Source: Apus apus
Taxonomy: Eukaryota; Chordata; Aves; Apodiformes; Apodidae
Direction of reading: 5' to 3'
NCBI RefSeq assembly: GCF_020740795.1
Contig: NC_067290.1
Coordinates: forward strand, 18,485,001 to 18,549,000
Length of the DNA stretch: 64,000 nucleotides
Part shown: positions 13,346 through 26,370 of the stretch, piece by piece
Layout: every line of letters begins with the position of its first letter
Position numbering within the stretch: position 1 is the first letter of the stretch
Notes under the pieces: model-generated
What the model was told of the DNA's origin: nothing
Databases searched by the model: none
Seen by the model: only the letters and a program-made list of their open reading frames with translations
Position numbers and translations under genes: made by a program

Positions 13346-15399
13346 CACCTCTGCCTGGAGTTATTTCTGTTGCCTTCCACTGATATGACAACAGGGAAGT
13401 TTTTCAAGGCCTTTGCATCAGGCTTTTATTTCAGACTGGAAGGTGAATTTAGTTGACACTTTCCTGACACTCAGGTTTGCCTCCTCCATGTGGCTTGCAC
13501 ATGAATTTTCGATTCAATTTCAATCTCAAATGGACAGAGCCACAAATCCAAACACTTTGCTGAAGCTGCACAAAATGAATTATGTGGATAACAACATTTC
13601 ATCAGGCTTGGAACTTAGCTGTGTTTTGTCCAAAGCAGTGAAACTGGGTAAATGAATTGCTAAGTCACTGTAATATTAATGACTTGTATCTCATCCTTTA
13701 AAAGCAAGATGACAGGGGGACAGAGCAGAGAATTGCCTCTCACCTTGGTGGCATTTTTCTTTTATTTAGGCCTACATACAAATATTGAAAAGAAAAAAAT
13801 ATATCCTTCAAATGATTCAGTAATTTCAAATATTTTCTGTCCAATTTTTTTTTAAAATACAAGAGTGTCTAAAATACAAGTGATCTGGTGGAACCACCTT
13901 GTGATCTGTCTCCTGTGCTGTAAGATCTGCTTGGATTGGGTCTCCAATGGAGCCAGGTGGGGTTCAGATGTGGCAACAAACAAGACGCCTTCGGCTAAAC
14001 TCACTGTCATTTGCCCATTAGACTAAAACCTGCCAAAGAGCAAACTGGAGTTGCCAGGCTGACCCAACATGGGAATCACCGTGGCTGCTGGCACTAGAAG
14101 ACAGCTCAGACTGGGATAACTCACATTTCTAAGTGATTTTTGTTTGCTTATGGCTGTATGTCAAGAGTTGGACTTGCAGAGCCCTCGGCAGCTTGGTGTC
14201 TGGTGCAGTGAGCAGCATGACATGAGAAATCAGAATGCTGTTGCAAAGGTGGTTTCCTGTAGCTGCATGTTTCAAAACCTTGTATCAGCAATAATTTTTC
14301 TTGCTTTTTCTGATCCATCCTAAAATCAATGAGGCTTGTATGGGAATCAGTCTGACCAGCACGTGATTCTGTGCCAGACAAATTTCAGTTGTCTTTTCCC
14401 AATGATTCCCTGCATTAACTGAAATTATTTGGGTTGAGGTTTCCAGAATGCAGCTTCATATATTTTCTAAACTTTCTTGATATTTCATGAAAATATTTAA
14501 TGACTGGGTTCCCAGCCCGTGTTTTTAAGGACCATGTTTTCAAACCAGTTGTGTTACTGCCAGCACACTTGTCACACAACCTGAGGGCACAGAGGGGAGT
14601 TTTCTGATGTAGGGGGTGTTGTTCTTAAGCTGGAATTTGCGGTGGGAATCCTGCTGCCACTTGCTGTCAGCCAAGAAATCAGTTGCTTCTCTTTGCAGCA
14701 CAAACAAAATTGTGATTCTGACCTATTTTTAAAAAGTTAAAAATTTTAATTTCCAAATTTTTACTTATGCTATCAACTTTCACGCTCTTTGCCTTTTCTC
14801 CCTTAAGACAACAGTAGTTTCATAACTTGTATTTCTAATTTGTTTTCTTATCATAACAGGTCTGTTGAACATCTGCTTGGCATTTCATTTGTAATATTTC
14901 CCTAAAATGTGGGTAAATTGCAGGGTGTTTTGTTGATGGCTTGCATTTATTGTAGGCAGGATTCAGGGAAATGGAAGGCTCATCAGCGAGTGAATTTCAG
15001 TAAATGATTTTGTATCCTAAAGCATTTAAACATGGACTTTGATACAGGCAGATGTTGATATAGATGGAGATTTGAACATGACTCAGAAATTTTTCCATCT
15101 GCATTTATGTTCTGGGCTGGAGCCTTTTAACACTAATGTCCAATACCAAGAAGTACTTAGTCTATCTTTTAAACAAATAAGTGGTACATAAATCCAGGAG
15201 ATTAAAAGGGCGTGTGATAGTAAGTGAGGTTCAGCATTGGCTTTATCCATGGGGATGATCTATGTATGCGTGTCCTGCTCATTGCAGCAGCTGTTGTTCC
15301 AAGCAGGACATCAGCAGGTACCTATGCTGGGGATTTTAAGCTAACGTGAACTGGTAAAGTGCTGCAAATCTGCATTGAATGTATCGTTCAGGCAGTATA

Positions 15400-15465
15400 G
15401 GCCTGATCTAGAGCTCCTTGAAGCCATTGAAAAGCTTTTGACTTCAGCAGATTTGGATGAGACCC
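15400..15465. repeat. Degenerate palindromic amniote interspersed repeat
   Basis: GGCCTGATCTAGAGCTCC followed by TTGAAGCCATTGAAAAG, then TTGACTTCAGCAGATTTGG and ATGAGACCC form an imperfect inverted repeat. It resembles the palindromic element common in reptile and bird genomes whose arms contain CATTGAAGTCAATGG. The 65-codon open frame over it (15375-15572) looks protein-like only because of this repeat. Family name not assigned. Confidence 0.5.
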
Positions 15466-18400
15466 TGAAATTTGGAAGAGCTAAGTTCTTTTGTACAGTT
15501 ACCCTAACAGGTAGAGCTGAAAAGAACAAACACAGCCAGTGCTACAGACAGAAGGTACTATTTAAACAGTGAAAGGATCTTTCTCTTTGCCTTTTTTGCT
15601 GTGATTTCAGATGGTCACTATAGCAACAGGAACCAAAGTTCTTCATCAGAACTGTAAAACATGCACTTCACTATGACAAGTTCAATTTACAGCCAGCTCA
15701 GCAAGGTAACAAATCTATGTCATACTTAATGAGAATCCATGCAGCAGGTAACGGCTCAGTGTAAGATTGTGATGTGCTACAAGATGGGGAAACCTGAGCT
15801 GGCTTGTCTGTATTAATGAGTTTTCCTTGTAAAAGAGACCAGGATTAATTGAAACATAATAATTAAGCCCGGACTTCTGTCCGAGTGGCCCCAGTCTGTC
15901 ACAGATAACATGAATTTTGCATTTATTTGATTTTAGCTCATCCAGTTTTGAAACGTTGGGGGTCTGTGTGTGTGAGAGCTGTGGGGGTGCAGCAGGGCTG
16001 CACTGCAGCCTCTGACAAGGCTCCAGGTGGGTGGATCAGCAGCCTGGATCCCAGAGGGGACGTGGGCATTTCAAAAAGCAAGCTCACCTGTACACACAAC
16101 TAAAAGCATCTCTTGCTTCAAAGGCAGTTGCAGTGAGTACAGTGAGTGCAGACCCCCCGTGCTAGGAACACAGCAGGACTGTCCCGACAGCAGGATTAAG
16201 GGCTTGATCACACTTGACAAATCTGGCTTAAATATTTTTTGCATTTGTCAGACTTTGATTTATCTTGCAAATTTAAATGGAAAGCTCTTTAGTGTAGGAG
16301 CTGTGTCTAACTTCAGCAGATAAGCTCTCATTTTGGTACTTGGCCACAGGTTCACCCTCGTTTCCCAAGCAGTTTGTGAGCATTTAGGTGCTTTCCCATG
16401 TTGGGACTATATCGTGTGACTGGTGCAAGAGCTGTTGTGGTATTAGAGCTGCTGATGGGAATGATGGGAAGATGGAAAGTGGCATCAGAGAGTAGTTCTA
16501 TACCCTCATCCCTTCACAGTTCTGCAGTGACAATTTCGGGATGCGTGGGGCATCCTGAGTGTCCTCTGAACAGAGCCTGGAGCTCTCCTTCCACAGGGCC
16601 TGCACAGACTTGTCTTTCAGCTGTCAGTCATGTGGATGTTTCTGTATGCAGGTAACAGGGAGGTTGGCCTGAGCAAGTCTGTAAAAATACTTAAAGAGGC
16701 TAAAAAGAATTTTTAAAAAAGGTTCTCATTTTGAGTGAGAGCTGCTCAGGTTAATTTTTCTGTGTAGTCACAGTCCAAAGTAGTGTAATTTTTGTTTAAT
16801 GCTTTGCTTCAAATGGTGTCTGTAAACTCTATATTCTGTTTTGGCAACCAGAATAGGTAGCAGGAAAGTAATATGGGTTCTACAGAAAGAGACTGCAGGT
16901 CTGTGAGAGGAAAACTAGCTCTTGCAGGGCACCTGCTAAAGAAATACAGCTCATGAGCTTTTAAAAATGCTGTGAAATAATATGCTTGCCTGATGACTTA
17001 AGCTATTTGTGTTAGAACTGCTATTAAAATATTGAGTTCAAATGTACATAAACCTTTTTTGCTTGTTTTTAATACTAAGCAAGTTGAAGTGATACAATTG
17101 GAATGATTTTTGTTTCTACTTTGCTAACTGCTGAGGATATGGCTCTTGCAATGACAGGGTGTTTATTATTGTATTATTATGCACAGGGCATAATTATATG
17201 CTGGGAAGACATTGCCTCCTGCTGTGCTGGGGACGGGCTGAAGTGGGAGATCACGTGATTTTTGGGGCTCTCCATCTCACACTGTAGTCATGGGCTTTGG
17301 TAGAGAATGGTTCTGTTCAAAGAAATTGAGGTGTATAGGTTGTAGGGGGGACACAAGCCCAGCCTCAGCCCCAGTCCTTGAGCATGGGACTCCCAGCTGT
17401 GCCAAGACCCCTTGCCCTGGTGGGTCTTTATTACAGGGGGAGACTATTTTATTAATTATCTGTGTGTCTACACCCAGGCCTTGCTGTCAAGTGCAACATT
17501 TGGCTATTTCAGGCAATGCTGTGTGCACATGAATACATTTTCTATGGCTTTGTGTGAGAGCTGGAGTCAGGTTGAGACTGTGCCCATTGCACGGGTCACC
17601 CAGGATCTCCACTGACAGTCAAGACCTGGAAAAACTTCTGCAGATGTTCACGTTCACATCATGTCCTTTCCTTTTGCAGACAAGTGCGTATGGCTGCAGG
17701 TACTGGGCAGGTAACCCATCTGTTTGGCTTGTGGTTGTGTGTGTGGGACTGTGGGGTGGTGTCCAAGTGTGCTGGTCTTTGCAGAGAGTCAGAAGCCTTT
17801 CAAAAGGCAGACTAAGGTGCGAAAATGTCAACAGAGTTGTTGGATTGTGAAGGAGAAAAAGCACTCTCAGATAGCAAGGTTGCCAGAGCTGTTTATTTGT
17901 GTGATCTATAAGGCTTAATTTAATGCTGGTTATTGTATGAAAAAGCTCTCACCCAATGACTTCCCCCCTCCCTCCTGCAAAACAGCCTGATTTTCACTCT
18001 GCTGATTAGGCCACTTTGTGCATTTTTTACTCTTCTCTCCAAGCACATCTCCCTTGTCTGTCCACCCTCCTTTTCCTCTCTCTGTCTCTGTGTGCTCCCT
18101 GTTGCTAATACGAGCACTACAGATCAAGAGGACAATCAGCTGGAGAACAATATGACAGCAGGTGGGTATTATTCTCTCCCTTCAGCTGTGACTCAAATAA
18201 GTGTCAGTCGCCAAACAAAAACCTGTTTCAGCTCAGAGACAAAAATAGATTGGTAGGTGGGTAAATCTGCAACAATAGATTTATTTTTTTATTTTCCCCC
18301 TCCACAAATCTGCATTTTTTCTTAATGCTGCTTTTATGCATCCAGCTTGCAGCAGCTGTAACTTCTGTTCCTGGTGAATATACAGAGATTTTGTTCAACT

Positions 18401-19444
18401 CAATCAGGCATTATTGTTGCAGTAATTACTGTGATGGAGCAGTTCAATACTGTGCTGGGTTATGCAGGCTGTTAGTATTGTGGCTTACTGGTAGGGCTGT
18501 GCTTGTGCACTCCTTCTGGGGTAAGGAGTATAATCAGAAGACAGGAGAAGGGGATTCTGTTAGAACAGGCTTAGACCAGAAAAGGTTTAAAAGGTTTGCA
18601 AGGGAAGCAAGCTTGCCTTCAAACCGTCAGTTTATTGGATGTGAGGACCTGGGTAAACTGGATCAACTTAATCCCTCTGTCTTCCTGTTTTAACACTGGT
18701 GTAAACTGAACATAGTAAAAAGAACTAAACTCTCTCCTTTGGAGCTGTTGCTCCTCAGAAGGTTCACCCTGGCATCAGTGTGGGGTTAGAGTTTGAGGGA
18801 GGAGGCAGAAGCATCCCAGCATGCCACAAGCTGTGTCCATGGATGCTGCCCTGCTTTAGTGGTGCTTTCTAACTTGGCTCCTTCTCGTCCCCAGGCCTTG
18901 TTTGCCCTTGCTGCAAATGGTAGTTTCTCTGGAATTCTGGTCTTTTCTCTCTGATAGCATCTGTGCAACCTGCTCTTCCCCTCATGTGTGGATGACAGTG
19001 GCCCCTTCTAAGAAACACCCCCTGTCACCCTCTCTGTCCTGCTCCATGGAGCTGCCAAGGTGCTTTTCACTCCAGAGACCTTATCACCTCATCTCCATGT
19101 AGTTGCATTTTCCACTCCAACACACTCAGAGACTTTATTCTCCCTTTTATTTCTCTTCAAAGTCTTCTCTTTCCTATTTTAATCATAGAATTTATTACAC
19201 CTCCTGCCTCCCCTTTCTTCTTTCTTCATCAATGCTGCTGCTTTTCTCCCATAGAAAACTTTATACTTTGCTCAGAAATGCTCCTCTGCCCTTTGAATTA
19301 ATAGTTTGATTTTCTTCCTCCTCTCTAGTCCATGCTCTGGTGAATATTTGTTGATTTTACCTTATCTAATGAGCATTTGATGTACTTAAATAAGCACTGG
19401 AGCATGGACTCCCTTTCCTGAACAAATGCTCTGAAGAGGGGACA

Positions 19445-19488
19445 GATGATGATGATGATGATTTAAAAAAAGGAAAAAAAAAAAAAAT
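19445..19488. repeat. Short (GAT)6 array followed by A-rich run
   Basis: Six GAT units at 19445-19462, followed by an A-rich stretch to about 19488. Confidence 0.9.
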
Positions 19489-20261
19489 ATTCTGAATGGC
19501 ACAACAAATCTTCAGTTATCCCGTACAAAGCAGAATAGCTCCTGCACAGCCTGCAGGCTGGCAGCTAGGGCTGTCTTCTGGGAAATGGGAAGTATTTTGA
19601 GTCCAGCAGCAGTGGAGAGAGAACAGAGACCAGATCACTGAGCTATTAGTGGCAGGCAGCTCTGCTGTCCTGGCTCATCTCCCCTCTAACACACCACTGA
19701 TCCCTCTCCCCCTTCTCATCTTTTAAAGAAAGGTCTTTGCTCCATCATAGGAGGAGTCAGTTCAGACCTTCGTGTCCTGAGTGAAGCAGCTGGCTTCATG
19801 CCCTCCACATCCAACATCTAAACCCTTTTCCCTGGCTGAGCAGCTCACATTTTTGGGCCCAGCTGTCCCCCTACATGGCCTGTTTCTTCTCTGAGGTGAG
19901 TAGCTCAGAACTGCAGAGCCCCAGGGAGTGCCAGCTGGCTAAAGTGTGTGTTAGCAGTGCCTTGCCTGGGGCAGCCCCCTGGTCTGGGACCTGCCCATGT
20001 GAGGGATGTTGTGCTGAGGTCATGTTCTGGGTTCAGGGGAGGGTTAATTCTATCTGGAACCACATGCAGTGCTTTGAAAATCCACCTTCTGCTACCCTGT
20101 GTCCTCTGCTCTTATCTCTGCTTGACGTTTTCCCTTCCCTCCCTTGTGATCCTCAGCCTAAAGTAATTGAAAAGCAATATAAACTCTCTTACTTGTCTTA
20201 GTCCAAGTTCTACCCTTAAATTCTATGAGGACTTAGAGGCTATTTTTTCACAATGCTCTTT

Positions 20262-20291
20262 TTTTTTTTTTTTTTTTTGGTGGGGGGGGGG
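20262..20291. repeat. Poly-T run joined to G-rich run
   Basis: A run of about 18 T is followed by GGTGGGGGGGGGG. It is a likely site of sequencing and length error, and the G run is a weak quadruplex candidate. Confidence 0.9.
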
Positions 20292-20969
20292 CAAGCAGTA
20301 TAAAGTTTTCTAATGTATATAAAATTTCAGATTGCTTTCTGTGTTCTACAAACAGGCAATCATGCAGCCCTCCCTCCATTCTTTCTCTTCTTTCTGTGAT
20401 ATCATCTCATGCCTCTTCTATCTTAAGGATTTCTGAAAGCAAGTGCTCCTTCTCTGCTGTACTTTCATCTTGCCAAAAGCTCACTGCATCTTCTGGAGAG
20501 TCCAAAATGTCAGATTTTTATGAAATGAGAAAAGCTTTTGGGCATTTGTTTCTGAAAAACAGTCTATTAATTATTTGTAGGTTTTGCTTTCATCTTTTGT
20601 TTGTATCAGCAATATGCTAACAAAAATCTGAGACAGTGTTTGTTCTAAACCTTGCCTTGCAGTTTCATTTAGTTTTAGCAAGATACTTTAAATCATATAT
20701 ATCGTGGGATGTTATGCTCTGTAATAACATCTTAAAACTATTTACCAAAGTAAATTGCCTTCTTACTAAAAATTAAACAATTTAGGATATCATACCTCAA
20801 AGTTTGTTCTTCATTTGCTCCTGGCTTTATATTGCATGAAAATAAGAAACTCCAGCCTGATAGGTATGAATCTGGAGCAATGGTTACTCTCCCCACCTCT
20901 CCTACCAGGTCTGGAAACCCCAGGAAGCCCCCTAAAAACTAAAATAAAAAATAAGCTCAAGTAGTATAA

Positions 20970-20970
<1 letters not shown>

Positions 20971-21020
<50 letters not shown>
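20971..21020. repeat. (ATC)n trinucleotide microsatellite
   Basis: Almost 17 uninterrupted copies of ATC (50 bp), followed by an AAC/AAT-rich tail to about 21038. On the minus strand this produces an artificial run of methionine codons. It is the longest pure microsatellite in the window and is likely to vary in length. Confidence 0.97.
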
Positions 21021-21655
21021 AATAACAACAACAATAATTTTAAAAAGCCTTCTTGACCTTCAACCTTTGTCCAAACCTGTGAAGAGCAGATCAATCTCAC
21101 ACCGTTTTTGCATGCTAAGTTTGTCAAAGGAAGGAACTGTCAGAGCCTGCATCCGCAGCCTCCCCTGAAAGTGTGTGTATGCTTCTGGTCTCTCATGCAT
21201 TGCTAGTTTTGTGGTTTGTTTGGGTTTTTTTGTTTGTTTTACTGTTGTTGTGTTTAGTTTTTTTCTCTTGTGGCTTTTCATTTAGAGATGGCGAAGCAGG
21301 GTCTTTGCCCCATAAAGAACATGTAAAAAATGAGAAGCTGAAACTAAGCCAGGGAGCTGTGAAGTGGAATAGCAAAATGGTGAGGTTTGTTAATCACAAA
21401 TAAAAGTACTTAAGAGTGCAGGAAGAAGACAACTGTGTAAAATCAATCATTCAATCAACCAAACTACCATGTGCTTTCATGGCATTTATTCAGAGTCACT
21501 TAATAAAACTGTAAAATTAACAACTCAAATAATAAGTCAGCTCGAACAAGTGAGTTTTCAGCAGGAACATGGTTAGTTAAATAAGCTCAGCACAACCATG
21601 TGTTGCAGCCGCGAACAACCCAGCCTAAGAGAAACGATACCTCTAAGCCTTGAGT

Positions 21656-21820
21656 TCATAGAGTCATAGAATGGTTTGAGTTGGAAGGGACCTTTAAGAT
21701 CATCTAGATCCAACCCCCTGCCTGGGCTGGGACACCTCCCACTAGACCAAGTTGCTCAGAGCCCCGTCCAACCTGGCCTTGAATGCTTTGAGGGATGAGG
21801 CTTCCACAGCTTCCCTAGTT
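21656..21820 (-). mobile_element. CR1 LINE 3' fragment
   Basis: On the plus strand it begins TCATAGAGTCATAGAATGG and continues GACCTTTAAGATCATCTAG, then ACACCTCCCACTAGACCAAG and CAACCTGGCCTTGAATGC. This is the reverse complement of a CR1 3' end, and it looks among the better preserved copies here. It is truncated at about 165 bp. Confidence 0.92.
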
Positions 21821-22714
21821 GCTAGGAACTGCAGTTTCACTGGTCTGCAGAGTCTTACAGACCATGGATAGAAAGGTTCTGTGGGCTCTGAAGGGGAACA
21901 GCTGTGGAAACAGTGTGGGCTGTGAGACAGGGCAAAGGGAAGGGCTGGGGTCCCTGGGCACACCAAGAGCAGAGCCAAGAGGAGCAGAGCCATAGCTCTG
22001 CAGCATGTTGCAGGGTGAAGGTGTGGTCCCAGCCCTGTGTGGAAGTGGGATGTGGGGCAAGGAAGGGGGAGCACTTGGTGTGTTATGGGAAAAAAAAAAC
22101 AGGCATATAAGATCAGCCACCTTGGTGGGCTCTTGTTGCTCTGTGCTGTGAAGACAGGTTAAAACTAGCTCAAAGAGGGGCTCAAATTCATGAGGAGAAC
22201 AAAAGGTATTTTGGCTCTTCTGCCTGGGAAGAGATGAAAAACCTGGAGGCTTGACAGAAGGAGGCTGCAGTGATCTAAAGCAAGAGATTAAAAAAAGAGG
22301 AGAAGGAAGAAGGAATGGCTTTTGGTAGAAAGTCAATGGACTTGGTCAAAGTGTGGATAGTGGTGGAAGTAAACAGCAGAGGTGGTGGTAACCTTTGGTG
22401 ACTTTCCTTTGGTGCAGGGGATCCTGTGCAGTTGTTCTGCCAACCTCAGTAAAAGAAGTTTGAGCCACGCGATACCTTGTGCTTTCCTGACACCTCTTCC
22501 CTGACTCGTGGTCGGGCGAGGAACTTGTTTTTTTTTTTTAAAGCATGTTTCTAACTCTTGTAATAGGCAAAGACCTGAACGAGACAGTCTAGAGCTGGAA
22601 GGCAAATTTCAAGAAATTGAAAAGCATTTAGCTAAAGTCCTCATAATTTGGGGGCTTTGTTCATGTTTTTTAATACTTCTCTGAAGTATTTAATTTCACC
22701 CCTTGGTCTTTCTG

Positions 22715-22995
22715 CAGCCATCCTGTTTTACCCATGCAACATGCATTTGGCTGTAATTATAGTCGTGTTGTTCAGCTCCCGTACACCCCCTCAGACATTC
22801 TTCTGGCAAGGGGAATTTTAAACATAAAGCGAGAGTTAATCAGCAGCCAGATTGAAGTGTTGGGGAAAGACAGCAAAACTGCTTGATATTCGTGGCTGCT
22901 TTATGTGCGTTTTAAGCCACGCTGTGCTTGATGACCTTGTAATGATGAAGTCTGAAGGGAAACAGAGACTGAATCATCACTTCTGAGGCTGATGG
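22715..22995. promoter_or_regulatory. Candidate conserved noncoding element
   Basis: This stretch lacks repeats and has no sensible ORF. It has scattered CpGs and factor-like motifs such as GGCTGTAATTATAG, GAGTTAATCAGCAGCC and CTTTATGTGCGTTTTAAG. The composition is unlike the neighbouring AT-rich drift and resembles a constrained regulatory block. Not tested by alignment. Confidence 0.25.
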
Positions 22996-25900
22996 TTTCA
23001 ACAGAGGCTGATGCTCGGAGCATAGTCATGGAAAAATAGCTGTTGTACAAAGGTCAGTAGGTGGATTTGGCACAGGGCCCAGACACCTAAAAACATCTGC
23101 AAAGCTGCTGTGATGGCTGATCAGCAGGATGCAGAAAGCGGTGGAGATCTGGAGCCAGATGAGCTCCTTAGCAGCCACTTTGCCCCCGAGTGGCTGTGGT
23201 GGAGAGTGGAGAGTGGCTCTGAGGCTCTCAGCGAGGTCCCAGGAGTGATGTTAACATGAAACCAGTGTCACTAGTTGATAGAGTCGAGATTACTGCAGAA
23301 ATTGAAATCAGAGCCGGTGGGGGGATTTGTGTTTTATTTCAGGAGCAAGTTGAAGAACTGAGTCCCAAAACCTCATTGAGGTTCAGGCCTTCAACCCCAG
23401 CTGATCACAGGTAGATCCCAGCTCCTCTGCAAAAGCCAAGCATTACCCCAGGATGCTCTGCCTGCAGTTTTCTCATGAGCACATGGCATTTGGCATCACC
23501 TATGTGGCAGGGTAATGAGACACTAAGGTATCAAATGGATCTCAATCTCATAAACCAGCCCTTGATTCTGGCATCTCTGGGAGCTTTATGTTGCTGAGTG
23601 CCACCCTCCTCCCCACGTCAACAGAAACAGCTGCTTTTTCCTGGTCCACAGGCAGCAGCCTTGACCTGTCCTGGCATCTAACATGTTTCTGGCAGTTTTC
23701 AGATCTCTCCCTGGAGCTGCCAAAATTGCCTTTTGACATGATGCCGCCTCTGAGCTCTCTGCCATGCAGATGAGTTGCCAACCCCCCAGGTGCCTGTATA
23801 AAGGCCGTGCTGTCCCTCCTGGTGCCAGCTCCTCCATCCCATACCCCTGAAGTCCCAACCCCTGGCAGCTTCCTAAAGCTCTGTGCAGGGAAAGCTTTGC
23901 ACGCGCCGAGCCCTCCTGCTCCAAGCCTGGCCCAAACAGAAGTAGCAGGTTGGGCATTTGGGCAAGGGAATGAATTGCTGGTGGGGAAAGATGGACCTGG
24001 CACCATCCCAGGGAGAAAGTGAAGGCAGGCAATGGGGAGCAGAGTCTCCACAGCTACCAGCACTGTGCCTGAGGGGAGACCAGCTGCTCCGATGGGCAGC
24101 CAGCTGCCTGCCAGCACCTCTGGGGGTGAGTCCAAGTCCCAGGCAGTGCCTGGGAAAGGCAAAGATGCATCACCCTCAGGGCTTGTCTTTGGGGATGCTG
24201 GCTACTCTTTGGTCTTTAAATTAAACAGCATGTTTTTCCTATTTTTCAAAAGACAGGTGAAATATTTTGGGTACTTATGTAATTAGCTTGTGGCTGCTCT
24301 GTATATTGTGGCTCAATTATTTTGGGTTCTACTGTTAAATAATTAGAGCTGTCTTGTTTACCAGCAAATTTTCTGTTTGTTGATCCAGTGTGATTTGTTT
24401 TATATTAAATTAAGTACCCAGGGCAAGTAGCATCCAAGTATCCCAAATGCCAGCAAAGAATTGGTTTTCTTTGTTTTGCCTCTGGGCAGTTTTGAGATGT
24501 TTCCAGAATGGACACTAACTGTCTCTTGGTTTAAAATCCCTCTCCCAAAACAAAAGCTTTCTTCTGTTTGGGTTTTTTGTTTGTTTGCATTTTTTTCCCG
24601 TGCTTTCTCTTCAATTCTGTGTTGCCTGAACTGTATTTGGGGTTACTTCCAAGCTGAAGCTTGACTTGAAACTTCATTGTTGTCCCTGCACTACTGGGAC
24701 AACACACGATGAGATTTGCTTGCCCCTTGGGACATGTTGTCAGCTTTTCTAGCAATTTATTGAGTTGACTGTTTCTTTGTGTTTGGGGATCCCTGTTGCA
24801 GCCACAGCTGCTCAGAAACACAGAGTTTTGTAGGGAAAAGAGGAAGGTAAAGGGAGGGCCAGGAGTCAAATCACTGGAGTCAAAGTACTTTTTTTCAAAG
24901 TTTATGGGTGGAGAGGAAAGTCCTGATCCCCCCTCACTGCCCTCATGGACTGGTTGGTCTCCATCTACGTGGGGATGATCTTGCTTTGGGTTGGTAATAG
25001 ACTGTGGGGAATGGATGAGTTGGGGGCCCAAGGAGGTCGTGATGTGCCAGAGCTGTTCTGAGTCTGTGCCCTGGTAGGGGAGCAAGTTTGTCGAGCTCTG
25101 TGTGCACCTTCTTTTTGGGCTGGGACACAAACCTCTGCCTTCCCCTCCCTGCTGAACAGGGGGCTCCTTTGTCCTCTTTCTATCCTCATGCAAAATTAGG
25201 GCAGTCATTACAATATGAATATTTTTTGAAGAACCCTATTTTTTGGTCACCCAGGCAACTCTTAAGTGTAGCTGTTGACAAAAACTGTACAAATACATTT
25301 TTTCAAGAATGTCTTTTATTTTAGATGAAAAAGCAACACAAGAAAAGAAGTAATGTCCAGAAAGGCTAGTGTCCCTCATTTATAAACGTCTGTGCAGAAA
25401 ATGTGAGAAAAACATGATCACCCTTTTCTGCTGAGGTCAGAAGCTGGGCTTCTACATCAGGTGCAATAAATGAATCAAAGACATAATATTGACATAGTGG
25501 AACAGGAACAAAACCATTGCAATACCATGGAAGACCTCCTTTCCCTTGCAGTTGCCAACACCAGCTTCTGAAGAAAAAAACAGGGGAATATATAGGGTGG
25601 TGGTTTTTTTCCTCCTTCTACATGGAAATTTGTGTGTCACCTTTTTTTTAAGTCCTCTGCAATATCTATTTAGATGCCTGGGAAGGAGGAGGAACACGTG
25701 TCCTACTCTGGTAAGACTTAGCAGAGAGTTCAGTTTCATAAGCTATGTGCTTACTCAGTGATTATTAGCACATTATTACTAGGCTGCTTGGGTTTGTTTA
25801 ATGCAGGATATGAACTCCTTTCCCACCCAGCTGGGAGGCTGCTCTTACTGCCTGCCGTGGAGCCTGGGTTGTGGGGCTTTGCTGGAGAGGGGCTGCCTGC

Positions 25901-26159
25901 AGCAGGCTGCTGCCCGATGGCGAGAGCATCACCCATCTCTCCTCTGCCTTTTGCCAAGCTCGATATTAGCCACCAGTGATGACTCTTCCTCGGTCTCTTG
26001 AAAGAATTTTGCCACTCTCAGGTGTAGCTTTCTGGTTTCTGGATCCCACTGAAGTAGCTGTTAGAGCTCCCAAGCAAAGTCCTGGAGAGTTACTGTGGCC
26101 CTGCCGAGCTGCAGTAACTGATTGTGTCCTCTGCCCATGACAAATACAGGCTCCTGCCC

Positions 26160-26370
26160 CAGTGAAATACGTTTATGCTAACACATTTTTCTTAATTTGC
26201 ATTGGGCTAAAAGTGGTGGCACAGACAGCTTAGTGAAATGTAGTTGCTTGTTAATCCATGGCAACTTAATCATGTGTCTGGGCACTAGCTGTACTGGTTG
26301 GGTAATTTACCTCGGCAGATATTTGTTGCATTTTTGGTTTTCAGGCAACTGATACGTTTAGCTGGAAGAT
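26160..26370. promoter_or_regulatory. Candidate conserved enhancer with octamer and RFX-like half-site
   Basis: It contains TTAATTTGCAT (26192-26202), the same 11-mer as in the 13.2-kb element, and CCATGGCAAC (26256-26265), an RFX-type half-site, with TTAATCA-type homeobox cores between and after them. Function inferred from motif content only. Confidence 0.3.

Larger units (their letters stand above)
10905..21655. other. Intergenic, no gene seen
   Basis: Contains the 13.2-kb candidate enhancer, the 15.4-kb palindromic repeat and a cluster of simple repeats at 19.4-21.0 kb. Open frames are short and unrelated to known families. Confidence 0.65.

Noticed and set aside
15375..15572. 65-codon frame with a helix-like peptide
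   Set aside because: It overlaps an old palindromic interspersed repeat and lacks splice sites.
20811..21020. Protein starting with a long run of methionines
   Set aside because: This is the minus-strand translation of the ATC microsatellite.
21815..22336. 173-codon minus-strand frame
   Set aside because: Proline/serine-rich composition next to a CR1 fragment, with no domain and a competing open frame.
23548..24162. 204-codon minus-strand frame with overlapping frames on both strands
   Set aside because: Several frames are open at once, which reflects base composition rather than coding selection; no recognisable motif.
24531..25208. 225-codon minus-strand open frame, the longest in the window
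   Set aside because: No domain, no methionine context, low-complexity segments and no splice-site logic; it lies in a GC-richer patch where long chance frames are expected.
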